DNA of 64,000 nt, taken from positions 1 through 64,000 of the forward strand of contig SUUX01000007.1 of NCBI GenBank assembly GCA_015062305.1. The letters run 5' to 3'. The notes under the pieces are model-generated. The model had not been told where the DNA came from. It searched no databases and was given only the letters and a program-made list of their open reading frames with translations. The translations under genes and the position numbers were made by a program. Source of the stretch: Alphaproteobacteria bacterium (GTDB lineage: Bacteria > Pseudomonadota > Alphaproteobacteria > RF32 > CAG-239). Positions 23,984-34,631 of the stretch are shown piece after piece; the stretch's first letter is position 1, and each line of letters starts with the position of its first letter.

Positions 23984-24538
23984 GTGAAAAAAGTTTCTAA
24001 AGCAAAAATAGCTATTACCTATGCTGAGGCTCTATTGGAGGCAGCACAGGATACTAAGTCTTTGAAAAAAGTTTTTGCAGATGTTCAAATATTAAGAAAT
24101 GTTTTGGCTGTTAACAATGATTTTGTTGCCTATATGACGAATCCGTTGTGGCCTGAGACCGATAAGAATAAGGTGTTGGGAGATGTGGCAAAAAAAATGA
24201 AGTTGTCAGCAGATATGGTGAACTTTTTGAATGTTTTGCAAGAGAATCGTCGTTTGATAGATCTGACTGCGATTTTGGATGAATTTGTGCATTTGTATTA
24301 TAAAACCAACAATATTGTTGAGGTTGAGGTCGGGAGTGCTAAAAAGCTCTCTGCTTCTCAAGACAAAAAGTTGGTGACTGTTTTGGAAAAACTGTTGGCT
24401 AAAAAAGTGGCTGTTTCATATAATGTAAATCCTGATCTGATAGGTGGATTGAGAATCTGCATGGGTTCGGAGATGTTTGATGATACGGTTGCTTCTAAGT
24501 TGAACCGTTTGGAAATTATGATGAAAGGTGAAGAATAA
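23984..24538 (+). CDS. atpH: ATP synthase F1 delta subunit
   Basis: A 184-residue subunit linking F1 to the peripheral stalk. The N-terminal helical bundle ([14 protein letters not shown]) and the C-terminal segment DPDLIGG-like [13 protein letters not shown] are family features. Translation starts at GTG (23984). Its stop overlaps the ATG of atpA by 1 base. The order delta-alpha-gamma-beta-epsilon, without F0 genes, is the alphaproteobacterial arrangement. Confidence 0.93.
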   Translation: MKKVSKAKIAITYAEALLEAAQDTKSLKKVFADVQILRNVLAVNNDFVAYMTNPLWPETDKNKVLGDVAKKMKLSADMVNFLNVLQENRRLIDLTAILDEFVHLYYKTNNIVEVEVGSAKKLSASQDKKLVTVLEKLLAKKVAVSYNVNPDLIGGLRICMGSEMFDDTVASKLNRLEIMMKGEE

Positions 24539-26091
24539 TGTCGGTATCTGCCAGTGAAATATCTTCCATTATTAAAGAAAAAATTGCTAAATCCGATGTG
24601 AAAGCTGACGTTTCTCAAGTTGGGCAAGTGCTTTCTGTGGGTGATGGTATTGCCCGAGTGTATGGTTTGGATAAAGTTCAGGCCGGAGAACTTGTTGAAT
24701 TTGAGAGCGGAGTTAAGGGTATGGCTCTTAACTTGGAAGAAGATAATGTCGGTGTGGTTATTTTTGGTTCTGACCAACAGATTAAAGAAGGTGATATGGT
24801 CAAAAGAACTGACCAGATTGTGAATGTGCCGGTTGGAAAAGAAATGTTGGGACGTGTAGTTGATGCTCTTGGAGAACCAATTGACGGATTAGGTCCAATT
24901 AAAGCCAAAGAGTTTAGTCGTTCAGAGGTTAAAGCTCCCGGTATTATCCCAAGAAAGTCTGTGCATGAACCGATGCAAACAGGATTGAAGATTGTTGATT
25001 CTTTGATTCCTATTGGTCGTGGTCAACGTGAGTTGATTATTGGAGATCGTCAAACCGGAAAAACAGCAATTATCTTAGATACAATCATTAACCAAAAACG
25101 TATTAATGATGCGGCAAAATCAGATAAAGACAAGTTGTTTTGTGTGTATGTTGCGGTTGGTCAGAAACGTTCTACTGTAGCTCAAGTTGTTAAGACCCTT
25201 AAAGATTATGGTGCAATGGATTATACAATTGTTGTAGCTGCAACAGCATCTGATCCTGCTCCTATGCAATATATTGCTCCATATTCTGGTTGTGCTATGG
25301 GCGAATATTTTAGAGACAATGGAATGCACGCTGTTATCTTTTATGATGACTTGTCTAAGCAAGCAACAGCATATCGTCAGATGTCTTTGTTGTTGCGTCG
25401 TCCACCAGGACGTGAGGCTTATCCTGGCGATGTGTTCTATCTGCACTCTCGTTTGCTTGAGAGGGCTGCGAAGATGAATGATGATGAAGGCGCAGGTTCT
25501 TTGACTGCTTTGCCGGTTATTGAAACACAGGCCGGTGACGTGTCTGCCTATATTCCAACTAATGTTATTTCTATTACAGATGGGCAGATATTCTTGGAAA
25601 CAAACTTGTTCTATCAAGGTGTCAGACCTGCTGTTAATGTCGGTATTTCTGTTTCACGTGTGGGGTCTGCTGCTCAGATTAAGGCAATGAAACAAGTTGC
25701 TGGTACCATGAAATTGGATTTGGCTCAATATAGAGAGATGGCATCTTTTGCTCAGTTTGCTTCTGATTTGGATGTTTCTACCAAAAAGTTGTTGTCTCGT
25801 GGTGCTCGATTAACCGAGATGTTGAAGCAACCGCAATACAAGCCGCTTTCGGCTGCTGAACAAGTAGTGGTTATCTTTGCCGGTGTTAGAGGATTTTTAG
25901 ATGCTTTGCCTATAGATAAAGTGGCAGAGTTTGAAGAAAAAGCTTTGCAGGATATTAGAGCAAATCATTCTGAATATTTGGACGAGATAACCGATAAAAA
26001 AGTTATTTCTGATGAATTAGATGCCAAGTTGATGAAGTTCTATGAAAACTTTGCAAAACAGTTTGGTGCAACCGTAGGAAAGGCAGCATAA
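24538..26091 (+). CDS. atpA: ATP synthase F1 alpha subunit
   Basis: A 517-residue non-catalytic nucleotide-binding subunit of the F1 hexamer. The P-loop [10 protein letters not shown] (near residue 170), a conserved Arg-finger region in [20 protein letters not shown], and the signature [14 protein letters not shown] are present. Length matches the family. It is in operon with atpH (overlap) and atpG (4-base gap). Confidence 0.98.
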   Translation: MSVSASEISSIIKEKIAKSDVKADVSQVGQVLSVGDGIARVYGLDKVQAGELVEFESGVKGMALNLEEDNVGVVIFGSDQQIKEGDMVKRTDQIVNVPVGKEMLGRVVDALGEPIDGLGPIKAKEFSRSEVKAPGIIPRKSVHEPMQTGLKIVDSLIPIGRGQRELIIGDRQTGKTAIILDTIINQKRINDAAKSDKDKLFCVYVAVGQKRSTVAQVVKTLKDYGAMDYTIVVAATASDPAPMQYIAPYSGCAMGEYFRDNGMHAVIFYDDLSKQATAYRQMSLLLRRPPGREAYPGDVFYLHSRLLERAAKMNDDEGAGSLTALPVIETQAGDVSAYIPTNVISITDGQIFLETNLFYQGVRPAVNVGISVSRVGSAAQIKAMKQVAGTMKLDLAQYREMASFAQFASDLDVSTKKLLSRGARLTEMLKQPQYKPLSAAEQVVVIFAGVRGFLDALPIDKVAEFEEKALQDIRANHSEYLDEITDKKVISDELDAKLMKFYENFAKQFGATVGKAA

Positions 26092-26095
26092 AACT

Positions 26096-27004
26096 ATGGC
26101 AGGCTTAAAAGAGCTTAGAACCAGAATTGGAAGTATAAAATCGACGCAGAAGATTACCTCTGCCATGAAAATGGTGGCTGCGGCTCGTCTGCGTCGAGCT
26201 CAAGATGTTTTGGCAAAATCTCAACAGTATAGCGAAGATATGCTGACAGTTGCAGGACGTTTATACAAGGAAATGCGTCAAGAAGAAAGCGAAAATGATT
26301 TGTCTTATGTGTTTCCTCGTATGTTGATGGAGCCAGAGAATCCGTTGCAATATTTGTTGGTTGTGTTTTCTTCTGATAGGGGATTATGCGGAAGCTATAA
26401 TTCTTATGTTATCAGAGAGGCTATGCGCAGGATAAAAGAGCTGCGTCAAGATGGAAAACAGGTTAAAGTTTTGAGTATTGGAAAAAAAGCAGGCGATGCT
26501 TTGCGTCATAGACTCCCTGATTTGGAAGTGGAGATTTTGGCTGGCGTTGCTGCAAAAGGTGCAGATTTTAAGGAGTTGCAAGAAATTTGCGAACGTATCT
26601 TAAAGTCTTATACTGATAAAGAATTTGATGTGTGTGAAGTGGTATATACACATTTTGCCTCGGCCATAAACAGAGAGGTTCGAGTGCAACGTTATTTGCC
26701 ATATCATATTGATATTGAAGATCCAAGATTTGACAATATTTCAAATAGAGCCTTTTTTGAGTATGATGCTCCAAAGCAAAAATTGTTGGTTGATGTCTTG
26801 CTGATGTTGATGACTTCGGTGTTCTTTCAAGATTTGTTGAATGCGCAAGCTTCAGAGCATGGTGCAAGAATGACATCTATGGATAATGCAACCAGAAATG
26901 CAAGTGATATGATCGCAAAGTTGACTTTGAAATACAATCGTTTACGTCAGACTGCCATTACAACGGAATTGATAGAAATTATTTCCGGAGCAGAGGCTTT
27001 GTAA
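26096..27004 (+). CDS. atpG: ATP synthase F1 gamma subunit
   Basis: A 302-residue central rotor shaft. The N-terminal helix MAGLKELRTRIGSIKSTQKITSAMKMVAAARL (shown here by its start and end) and the C-terminal helix with ITTELIEIISGAEAL are diagnostic; the central domain has SSDRGLCGSYNS. It is 4 bases downstream of atpA and 51 bases before atpD. Confidence 0.97.
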   Translation: MAGLKELRTRIGSIKSTQKITSAMKMVAAARLRRAQDVLAKSQQYSEDMLTVAGRLYKEMRQEESENDLSYVFPRMLMEPENPLQYLLVVFSSDRGLCGSYNSYVIREAMRRIKELRQDGKQVKVLSIGKKAGDALRHRLPDLEVEILAGVAAKGADFKELQEICERILKSYTDKEFDVCEVVYTHFASAINREVRVQRYLPYHIDIEDPRFDNISNRAFFEYDAPKQKLLVDVLLMLMTSVFFQDLLNAQASEHGARMTSMDNATRNASDMIAKLTLKYNRLRQTAITTELIEIISGAEAL

Positions 27005-27055
27005 TAGTTGTTTGAGTAAAGATATTTAGAAATTTATTAAACAGGAGATGGTTAG

Positions 27056-28672
<1,617 letters not shown>

Positions 28673-28679
28673 TAGCCCA

Positions 28680-28753
28680 TCTAGAATGGTTTGTTTGGAA
28701 GAAAGTGTTTTGTATATGTTGATACTTTTCACGAATAAACCATTCTATCTAGA
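28680..28753 (+). other. long imperfect hairpin between atpD and atpC
   Basis: TCTAGAATGGTTTGTT (28680-28695) is complementary to the end of the gap (28734-28753) apart from a 4-base bulge, and GAAAGT/ACTTTTC pair inside it. No T run follows, so it is not an intrinsic terminator. It occupies most of the 98-base atpD-atpC gap and may affect processing or relative expression of atpC. Confidence 0.5.
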
Positions 28754-28770
28754 CCATAAGGATTGATTAA

Positions 28771-29229
28771 ATGAGTAATGATATTAAATTGACAATTGAA
28801 TTACCTACCGGTGTTTTTGTTGAAAAACAAGTTCCGGCGGTAATTCTGCCAGCGGTTAGGGCGCCGATCGAAATTTTGCCAGAAAGAGCTCCGAGTGTGT
28901 TTGTGCTTGATTATGGAGCTGTAGAAATTAGTGGAAAAGGTGTTGATGGAAAAGATAAATATTTTATTTATTCCGGAGCTGCTGAGGTGGTTGATAATCA
29001 TTGCAAAATTATGACACAAGAAGCTATTAAGGCTTCTGATATTACTATTAATGCGGCAAAAGAAATGATTGAAAAAGCAGATAATGATAATCAGCGTTTG
29101 TTCTATGAAATGATTGTTGATCATATGCGTGGAGTTAGACGTAGGTATTTGCGTACACTTAGATCAATGCGCAAAAGAAAAGGTCGTTGGGCTTTTAGAA
29201 AACGTAAAGAAAAAGCTAATTTGGTTTAG
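28771..29229 (+). CDS. atpC: ATP synthase F1 epsilon subunit
   Basis: A 152-residue subunit. The N-terminal beta-sandwich (residues 1-87, ending in a FIYSGAAEVVDNHCKI strand) matches the family; the C-terminal helical part is followed by an unusually basic tail rich in Arg/Lys (MRGVRRRYLRTLRSMRKRKG). This tail is longer and more charged than typical and may interact with F1 or DNA-like polyanions (inference). It ends the operon at a terminator. Confidence 0.88.
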   Translation: MSNDIKLTIELPTGVFVEKQVPAVILPAVRAPIEILPERAPSVFVLDYGAVEISGKGVDGKDKYFIYSGAAEVVDNHCKIMTQEAIKASDITINAAKEMIEKADNDNQRLFYEMIVDHMRGVRRRYLRTLRSMRKRKGRWAFRKRKEKANLV

Positions 29230-29236
29230 ATTACTT

Positions 29237-29263
29237 GTAACCGCTCGTAAGGGCGGTTTTTAT
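29237..29263 (+). terminator. atp operon terminator
   Basis: AACCGCTC-GTAA-GGGCGGTTTTTA directly after atpC. Confidence 0.85.
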
Positions 29264-29359
29264 ATGAAGTTTGATTTTATAATTTTATATTTATTTTACT
29301 CTTGTTTTTTGAGGGTGGAGTATATACTTTATATATAGTTTTAACTAAGGAGAGGTGAG

Positions 29360-29875
29360 ATGTTTTTAGAAGCCGGACTTTTGACACGTCGATCTGTACG
29401 ACAATTTGATAAGAATAAGAGAATTGCACAGTCTGATATTGATGATGTCTTAAAAATTGCGATGTATGCTCCATCAGGCTGCAATTGCCAACCTTGGGAG
29501 TTTGTGGTGGTAGATGATGAACTGATAAAAGATAGGTTGGTGGCGGCTCATTCTCACGCTTCTTTTTTGAAAGATGCATCTTTGGGAATTGTGGTGTGCG
29601 GTAATACAGAAAAAGAGTTGGATGATGGTTTTTGGGTGGTTGATTGTTCTGCTGCAACTCAGAATTTGCTGCTGGCTTTACACGGAAAAGGTATGGGCGG
29701 ATGCTGGTGTGCAATATATCCGTATGTGGATAGAATGAAAGAGTTTCAAAAGATATTGGGGTTGCCAAAACAGATTAAACCGTTAGCTTTGGTGGTGGCT
29801 GGATATCCTACTAAGATTCCACCTCAACCAGCAGATAGGTTTGATAAAACAAAAGTGCATTATAATAAATATTGA
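29360..29875 (+). CDS. nitroreductase-family flavoprotein
   Basis: A 171-residue FMN-dependent oxidoreductase. The N-terminal RRSVRQFDKN and APSGCNCQPWEFVVV segments bind FMN phosphate, and GGCWCAIYPY with a terminal VVAGYP strand completes the fold. It is of the short subfamily that reduces nitro compounds or quinones with NAD(P)H. The ribosome binding site AAGGAGAGG is strong. Monocistronic. Confidence 0.92.
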   Translation: MFLEAGLLTRRSVRQFDKNKRIAQSDIDDVLKIAMYAPSGCNCQPWEFVVVDDELIKDRLVAAHSHASFLKDASLGIVVCGNTEKELDDGFWVVDCSAATQNLLLALHGKGMGGCWCAIYPYVDRMKEFQKILGLPKQIKPLALVVAGYPTKIPPQPADRFDKTKVHYNKY

Positions 29876-29881
29876 AAAAAT

Positions 29882-29913
29882 AAAGGGCAGGTGTTAGACA
29901 CCGGCCCTTTTTA
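29882..29913. terminator. bidirectional terminator
   Basis: AAAGGGC and GCCCTTTTT arms around a nested AGGTGTTAGACACC hairpin, between the converging nitroreductase and small membrane protein genes. Confidence 0.85.
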
Positions 29914-29914
29914 G

Positions 29915-30310
29915 TTAGTTAATCTTGCTCAGATGATGGCAGATAAAACCAAACAAAGATACGCTTTCTAGATATAGCAAAACATCTCTAAAATTGGAGT
30001 GTTGTTTTCCAATATATATGCATGCAATAATTCCTGCAGCGATAAGAAGAATATACACCAAGAACAAAAGTAAAGGTGTTATGCTTGATAGCGTTGGATT
30101 TTGTTTGCTTTCTTTTTTGCAGATAGCTAAATAGGTTTTTGTGCTGAAAGAGAAAATAGCATATATGCATATAAGACATAAAGTGCAGATACCAGTTGAG
30201 TATGCAATTTCAAGATCAGGTTGATTGTGAAATATGCCCAAAAACGCAAATGATAAAACACCGCAAATAATAGCCAGCGTACGGCTTAAAGAAATCAAAG
30301 AATTCATCAT
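29915..30310 (-). CDS. four-helix membrane protein, unknown
   Basis: A 131-residue protein with four hydrophobic segments (about residues 10-28, 37-55, 76-97 and 108-125) and a basic loop KKESKQNP between helices 2 and 3. No family is recognised. It starts ATGATG, so Met1 or Met2 may be used. It is downstream of, and on the same strand as, the amino-acid antiporter gene but separated by a terminator. Confidence 0.6.
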   Translation of the reverse strand: MMNSLISLSRTLAIICGVLSFAFLGIFHNQPDLEIAYSTGICTLCLICIYAIFSFSTKTYLAICKKESKQNPTLSSITPLLLFLVYILLIAAGIIACIYIGKQHSNFRDVLLYLESVSLFGFICHHLSKIN

Positions 30311-30380
30311 AATATAATAATTTAAAAAAAGTAAAAATGTTTGGTTAAAATATCATGATTTTGTATTTTTGCAACAAAAA

Positions 30381-30411
30381 AATAAAGGAGGAGTAAGGCT
30401 CCTCCTTTATT
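30381..30411 (-). terminator. terminator of the aaxB-aaxC operon
   Basis: AATAAAGGAGGAG-TAAGG-CTCCTCCTTTATT, a strong stem with a T run on the minus strand immediately after the antiporter gene. Confidence 0.9.
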
Positions 30412-30414
30412 GGT

Positions 30415-31884
30415 CTATAAACTGATAAGGCCTCGAGAAAATGCATAGATTGCAAAAATTGCAATTAATATCAATGCACAGGCAAAAATTCCTTCTTTGC
30501 TACTAAAAGCGCAAATGTGAGGCTGGTGTTGCTTGCGAGCCCATATATAGACAGGAATTCCTAAGGCAATGATTACAGCTGCCATTAATAAATAATTGAG
30601 ACCTGCCGCATAAATTAACCACAGGGCATATATAGCACCGATAATAGCGGTTATTAAAGCGCCGGAACGCTTGAAAATAATGTTGGATGGATATTCTCCA
30701 TCTTCGCATATTTTCCATAAATAAGCACAAGATGCAAAATATGCCGGCAAAACCATTACACTGGTGATAGATAACATGGTATTCCATGCATTGTTGGAAA
30801 AATATACCAAAAGCAAGAATAATTGCATGGCAATACTAGTAACAATCAAAGATACAGATGGTGAGCCATTTTTGTTTTCTTTGGTGAAAACCCTAGGAAA
30901 AGTGCCATCTTGTGCCGCGGCTTGTGGAATTTGGGCTGTGACTAGTGTCCATGCCAGCCAACTGGTTAGTACAGACACTAATAGACCGATATTCATTAGC
31001 CAAGAACCCCAAGGGCCTACAATTTGTTCTAAGATGCCTGCAGTGGAAGGGTTGGCAATGTTAGCCAGTTGCTCTTGATTCATATAACCAAAGGGGAGGA
31101 GCGAAAGTAATATATATATACCCAAACATCCGGCAAATCCAAGAATGGTTGCGGTTCCTACATCGGCAATGTTTTTGGCACGATTAGACATAACCACAGC
31201 ACCTTCGATTCCGATGAAAGCCCATAAGGTAACGAGCATTGTACTTTTGATTTGTGTGCTTAAACCTCCGATTTTTGCTTTGGTGGCAATGGCTTCTCCC
31301 CAGAAATCAAGATCGAATTTATCTAAATGGAAAACAAGCATCATTATTAAGATGAATAAAACTAAAGGTACAATCTTAATAATGGTGCCTATGGTGTTGA
31401 TTATGCTTGCTTGTTGCACGCCTCTTAAAACCAAAAAGTTAAATCCCCAAATGATGATGGAGCCACCAATAATAGAGGCTAAATTATTGCCTCCGGCAAA
31501 ATATGGGGGGAAAAAATAGTTTAAGGCATCCATGGTAATTACAGCATAACCGACATTACCACAAACTTGGCATAGCCAGTATGACCAACCAATGGTGAAA
31601 CCGGCATAAGAGCCAAATCCGGCTCGACTATAAGAATAGATTCCGGTGGTTAGATCTGGTTTGGCCATTGAAAGAATGGAAAAGGTTCTGGCGATAAAAA
31701 ATATGCCAAATCCGGTGATTAGCCATGCCAAAAGTATGGCTCCGGCAGAGGCTCCAGCGGCCATGTTTTGTGGCAGACTATAAATACCACCACCAATCAT
31801 GGAACTGACTACTATGGCAGCTAAAGCAAAAACACCTAGACCTTGAGGTTTGGGTGTGGTGCTGGGAGTTTTATTCTTTTTCAT
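30415..31884 (-). CDS. aaxC: APC-family arginine/agmatine antiporter
   Basis: A 489-residue inner-membrane transporter with about twelve to thirteen helices. The first helix contains the APC substrate motif SSMIGGGIYSLP. The region GWSYWLCQVCGNVGYAV resembles basic amino-acid/polyamine antiporters. The gene follows a chlamydial-type arginine decarboxylase gene on the same strand, so exchange of extracellular arginine for agmatine is the likely role; the name is supported by context more than by motif. A stem-loop lies between the two genes. Confidence 0.8.
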   Translation of the reverse strand: MKKNKTPSTTPKPQGLGVFALAAIVVSSMIGGGIYSLPQNMAAGASAGAILLAWLITGFGIFFIARTFSILSMAKPDLTTGIYSYSRAGFGSYAGFTIGWSYWLCQVCGNVGYAVITMDALNYFFPPYFAGGNNLASIIGGSIIIWGFNFLVLRGVQQASIINTIGTIIKIVPLVLFILIMMLVFHLDKFDLDFWGEAIATKAKIGGLSTQIKSTMLVTLWAFIGIEGAVVMSNRAKNIADVGTATILGFAGCLGIYILLSLLPFGYMNQEQLANIANPSTAGILEQIVGPWGSWLMNIGLLVSVLTSWLAWTLVTAQIPQAAAQDGTFPRVFTKENKNGSPSVSLIVTSIAMQLFLLLVYFSNNAWNTMLSITSVMVLPAYFASCAYLWKICEDGEYPSNIIFKRSGALITAIIGAIYALWLIYAAGLNYLLMAAVIIALGIPVYIWARKQHQPHICAFSSKEGIFACALILIAIFAIYAFSRGLISL

Positions 31885-31896
31885 GAGTGTTGTTCC

Positions 31897-31940
31897 TTAT
31901 AAAATGGGCCCAACTTCCAATAAAATATTGGAGGTTGGGC
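31897..31940 (-). other. stem-loop between aaxB and aaxC
   Basis: GCCCAACCTCCAATATT and its imperfect complement form an intergenic hairpin. The T run is short on the minus strand, so it could act as a partial terminator or a processing stem that lowers antiporter relative to decarboxylase expression. Confidence 0.5.
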
Positions 31941-31946
31941 AATTTT

Positions 31947-32531
31947 TTAGGCTTCTACAGGTGCAGCGTGTTCAAAATTGAGAAAACCCATGGCGGTTAA
32001 ACAATAGCCAAATTCTTGGGTGATGTTTACATAATTGTGCCAAATTTGGAATTCGGAGTGTTGTTCTACGCCACGAAGAGCAAGTTCATGTTTTAGAGAT
32101 TTGTTTAGCCACATATTGGCGTGTCCTTTGGCTATTTCATCATCGATAAATGTATCAAAATATTCTACATATTCGGCAGCCCAACCTCCAATTAGGTTGC
32201 CATCTTTGTCTTTACCCCAACAAATTCCCAATCCGGTAGCAATGGCTTTGTGCTCATCTTTTCTGGCACCGTTGGCTGCCATAATTACTTCTAAAACAGC
32301 ACCATGCTTGAATTGAGAAACAATTTTGTCGTTGAGAGGGATGATTTTGTTGTATAATTCTTTGGGAAGTACTGAAGTGTATGGTACAATATTGAAGTTT
32401 TCTATACGAGCTTCTTTGAGAGCAGAATCATAGCAAAAAGTTTCAAATGGTTGAGGTGGAATACCATCATCTGCTTGGCCAGCACCGCCTGTGATAAATG
32501 CAAATGTAGGATAACGAACGCCTTCAGTCAT
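31947..32531 (-). CDS. aaxB: pyruvoyl-dependent arginine decarboxylase (AaxB type)
   Basis: A 194-residue proenzyme that self-cleaves to give a pyruvoyl group and decarboxylates arginine to agmatine. The cleavage site is Thr52-Ser53 in [13 protein letters not shown], the same position as recalled for Chlamydia AaxB. The segments [42 protein letters not shown] and [11 protein letters not shown] closely resemble the chlamydial enzyme. With the antiporter it would consume a proton and remove external arginine, giving acid resistance or denying arginine to host nitric-oxide synthase. Start is ATG after AAGGAGAAA. Confidence 0.92.
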   Translation of the reverse strand: MTEGVRYPTFAFITGGAGQADDGIPPQPFETFCYDSALKEARIENFNIVPYTSVLPKELYNKIIPLNDKIVSQFKHGAVLEVIMAANGARKDEHKAIATGLGICWGKDKDGNLIGGWAAEYVEYFDTFIDDEIAKGHANMWLNKSLKHELALRGVEQHSEFQIWHNYVNITQEFGYCLTAMGFLNFEHAAPVEA

Positions 32532-32578
32532 ATTTTTTCTCCTTGTTAAATTGAAATTTTAAAAGTACTTATGAGCTT

Positions 32579-32604
32579 TTAGGTATAGCTGTTTTAGTAC
32601 CTAA
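32579..32604 (-). promoter_or_regulatory. inverted repeat upstream of aaxB
   Basis: Perfect arms TTAGGTA (32579-32585) and TACCTAA (32598-32604) about 50-70 bases before the aaxB start. This could be an operator or 5' leader hairpin; no regulator gene is adjacent. Confidence 0.4.
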
Positions 32605-32683
32605 TCAGTGCTTTTGGTTTTTCAATAAAAAATAAGTATAAAAATGTTAGCAAGAGAAGGGTATTTACAGGCGTTATTATATA

Positions 32684-32710
32684 AAAAAACCGCCCGAAGG
32701 CGGTTTTTTA
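32684..32710 (-). terminator. phosphofructokinase gene terminator
   Basis: AAAAACCGCC-CGAA-GGCGGTTTTTT, ending the minus-strand phosphofructokinase gene. Confidence 0.9.
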
Positions 32711-32722
32711 GGAGGAGACAGT

Positions 32723-33802
32723 TTATATCTCTCCAATGTACATACCCAAAGCTTTAGCTGCGTTTACATAGTCACCTTTGGGGTTGAGTAGAGTGGTTCC
32801 GGTGCGTACAACTTCTGACATAGCAACAGAATCGACCTTGCCGTTTTTCCAGATAACCATTTTGTTGTCTTCTCCGGATTCCAGTAATTCTACAGCTTTG
32901 ACACCATACAGATAGGCCAAAATACGGTCAAAGGCAACAGGGGTGCCAGAACGTTGAACGTGGCCAAGAGTGTTGCTGCGAATCTGAAATTCATTGTATC
33001 TGCTGCTGATTTCATTGCACAGATATTGGCTGATGCCACCATACACAGCTTCTCCTACCATGTTCTTTTTGGTTGCAACGGTTGTGCCGCTCTCGGTTTT
33101 GATGCCTTCAGATACAACGATAACGGCATGGTTACGGCCACCTGCTTTAATTTCTTTTAGTTTGTTAATTACGCCATCAATAGTGTATGGAATTTCAGGA
33201 ACAAGGCAAACGTCTGCTTGGCCAGCAATAGCAGAATGCATAGCCAAATGCCCAGCATCTCTGCCCATAACCTCTAAAATGAGGGCTCTGCTATGAGAAC
33301 GAGCTGTTAGCTCAAGGCTATCAACAGCAGTTGTGCAAACTTGTACTGCTGTTTGGAAACCAACTGAATATTCGGTAATAGGAGTATCGTTGTCCATGGT
33401 TTTGGGAATACCTATTACTTTTACCATGCTGCCCTTGCAGTAGTTTGATACAATATTCATGCTGCCATCACCACCAACAACAATTACAGCATTGAGGCCA
33501 AGTTCTTTTACACCAATAGCGAATCGTTTGGACATTTCTTCGAGCGACTCCATTTTAACACCTTTGTTTAGGGAGCCGATATATGATCCGCTAAGGCGAG
33601 GCCATGGAGTATCTGAGAAATTATGAACAGTTAAGACTTCGTAGCTGTGGGGTTTGTTGGTGATACCATCTGTTCCGTTGTGTATGCCATAAACTTCCCA
33701 ACCTTTGGCGGTAGCTGCTTTGACAACAGAACTAATCACAGCATTAAGGCCGGCACAGTCACCACCACTGGTGAGGATTCCAAGTCTTTTTTTATCCGTC
33801 AT
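32723..33802 (-). CDS. pfkA: 6-phosphofructokinase
   Basis: A 359-residue glycolytic kinase phosphorylating fructose 6-phosphate. The phosphoryl-donor site reads GGDGS (110-114), with Gly at the position that separates ATP (Gly) from pyrophosphate (Asp) users, while PKTMDND (133-139) carries Lys134, the residue otherwise typical of pyrophosphate enzymes. This Gly/Lys mix is known from some ATP-dependent group III enzymes, so ATP use is the better guess. MGRDAGHLA and FDRILAYLYG are conserved. Divergent from the DUF465-like gene. Confidence 0.9.
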   Translation of the reverse strand: MTDKKRLGILTSGGDCAGLNAVISSVVKAATAKGWEVYGIHNGTDGITNKPHSYEVLTVHNFSDTPWPRLSGSYIGSLNKGVKMESLEEMSKRFAIGVKELGLNAVIVVGGDGSMNIVSNYCKGSMVKVIGIPKTMDNDTPITEYSVGFQTAVQVCTTAVDSLELTARSHSRALILEVMGRDAGHLAMHSAIAGQADVCLVPEIPYTIDGVINKLKEIKAGGRNHAVIVVSEGIKTESGTTVATKKNMVGEAVYGGISQYLCNEISSRYNEFQIRSNTLGHVQRSGTPVAFDRILAYLYGVKAVELLESGEDNKMVIWKNGKVDSVAMSEVVRTGTTLLNPKGDYVNAAKALGMYIGEI

Positions 33803-33931
33803 AATTTTTTTGCTCCTTTTTGAGTTGATTTTTTATCAATTTTGTAGTATACTAATACAGATTTTAGAATAATATTCCAGTAAAAAATACTAATTAACAG
33901 TTTTTTTTGTTGTTGAAAGGACTAAAGGCCT

Positions 33932-34144
33932 ATGTTTAATCAGAAACAAACCAGCAAACTTCAGCTCCAGTTGTGTGAACTTAAGTTGGAAGAGCGCCGT
34001 GTTTGCTCAGATATTCGTCATTTGGTGAATAATAACAAAATGATAGATTTTTATAAGGCCAAACAGCTTAACTCTCTTCGTACAGGCATAAAGAGCAAGA
34101 TTAAGAATGTTGAGGCTAGGATTATGCCAAATATCATTGCTTAA
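33932..34144 (+). CDS. small helical protein, DUF465/YdcH-like
   Basis: A 70-residue charged protein predicted to be a helical hairpin. The pattern LKLEERRVCSDIRHL, a short linker, then KAKQLNSLRTGIKSKIKNVEARI, resembles YdcH/DUF465 proteins, common in alphaproteobacteria and usually with the pattern LK-EHR-LD-I, then LK-KL-LKD-I. The match is by pattern only. The ribosome binding site is AAAGGAC. Function is unknown. Confidence 0.55.
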   Translation: MFNQKQTSKLQLQLCELKLEERRVCSDIRHLVNNNKMIDFYKAKQLNSLRTGIKSKIKNVEARIMPNIIA

Positions 34145-34173
34145 AAAAGTTTGTATAGTAAAGCATCTAGCAC

Positions 34174-34197
34174 AATTTTTTCGAACTTCGAAAAATT
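34174..34197. promoter_or_regulatory. AT-rich palindrome before rpsU
   Basis: TTTTTCGAA-C-TTCGAAAAA: 9-base perfect arms separated by 1 base, in the gap between the DUF465-like gene and rpsU. It may be an operator or a weak terminator. Confidence 0.35.
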
Positions 34198-34325
34198 CAT
34201 GTACTTCTTTATTGTAAGAAAGTGGATTTTTTGATAAAATAGTATTGCAATTTAAATTTTTTGTGTTAAAAATTGTGCAAATTTTGTTTTAACCCTTTAG
34301 ATATTGTAGAAATGAGGTGATTTAA

Positions 34326-34532
34326 GTGGTTCAGGTTACTGTTATTGGTAATGATGTTGGACAGTCTCTAAAAGTACTGAAAAAGAAAATGCAGCGTGAA
34401 GGTATTTTTCGTGAGATGAAGCTACGTCGTTGTCACGAGAAAAACTCTGAGAAGAAAGCTCGTCGTCAGGCAGAAGCTGTTCGCAGAGCTCGCAAGCAAC
34501 TCCGCAAACGCTTAGATACTGAAGGTTTCTAG
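34326..34532 (+). CDS. rpsU: 30S ribosomal protein S21
   Basis: A 68-residue, strongly basic protein with the S21 pattern: [23 protein letters not shown], then a C-terminal Arg-rich helix ([11 protein letters not shown]). Translation starts at GTG (34326) with GAGGTGA upstream. Monocistronic with its own terminator. Confidence 0.95.
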   Translation: MVQVTVIGNDVGQSLKVLKKKMQREGIFREMKLRRCHEKNSEKKARRQAEAVRRARKQLRKRLDTEGF

Positions 34533-34548
34533 TCTGTATCTTTTTAGT

Positions 34549-34581
34549 AAAACCGCTCTCTGCTGTGAGGGCGGTTTTTTT
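34549..34581 (+). terminator. rpsU terminator
   Basis: AAAACCGC and GCGGTTTT arms with an internal CTCT/TGAGG pairing, followed by a T run. Confidence 0.85.
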
Positions 34582-34588
34582 GAATTAT

Positions 34589-34619
34589 AAAAAAACCCGT
34601 CAAAATGACGGGTTTTTGT
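34589..34619 (-). terminator. terminator of the acyltransferase/ligase gene
   Basis: AAAAACCCGTCA-AAA-TGACGGGTTTTT, symmetric and directly downstream of the minus-strand gene. Confidence 0.85.
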
Positions 34620-34631
34620 TGAAAGGGTGTT

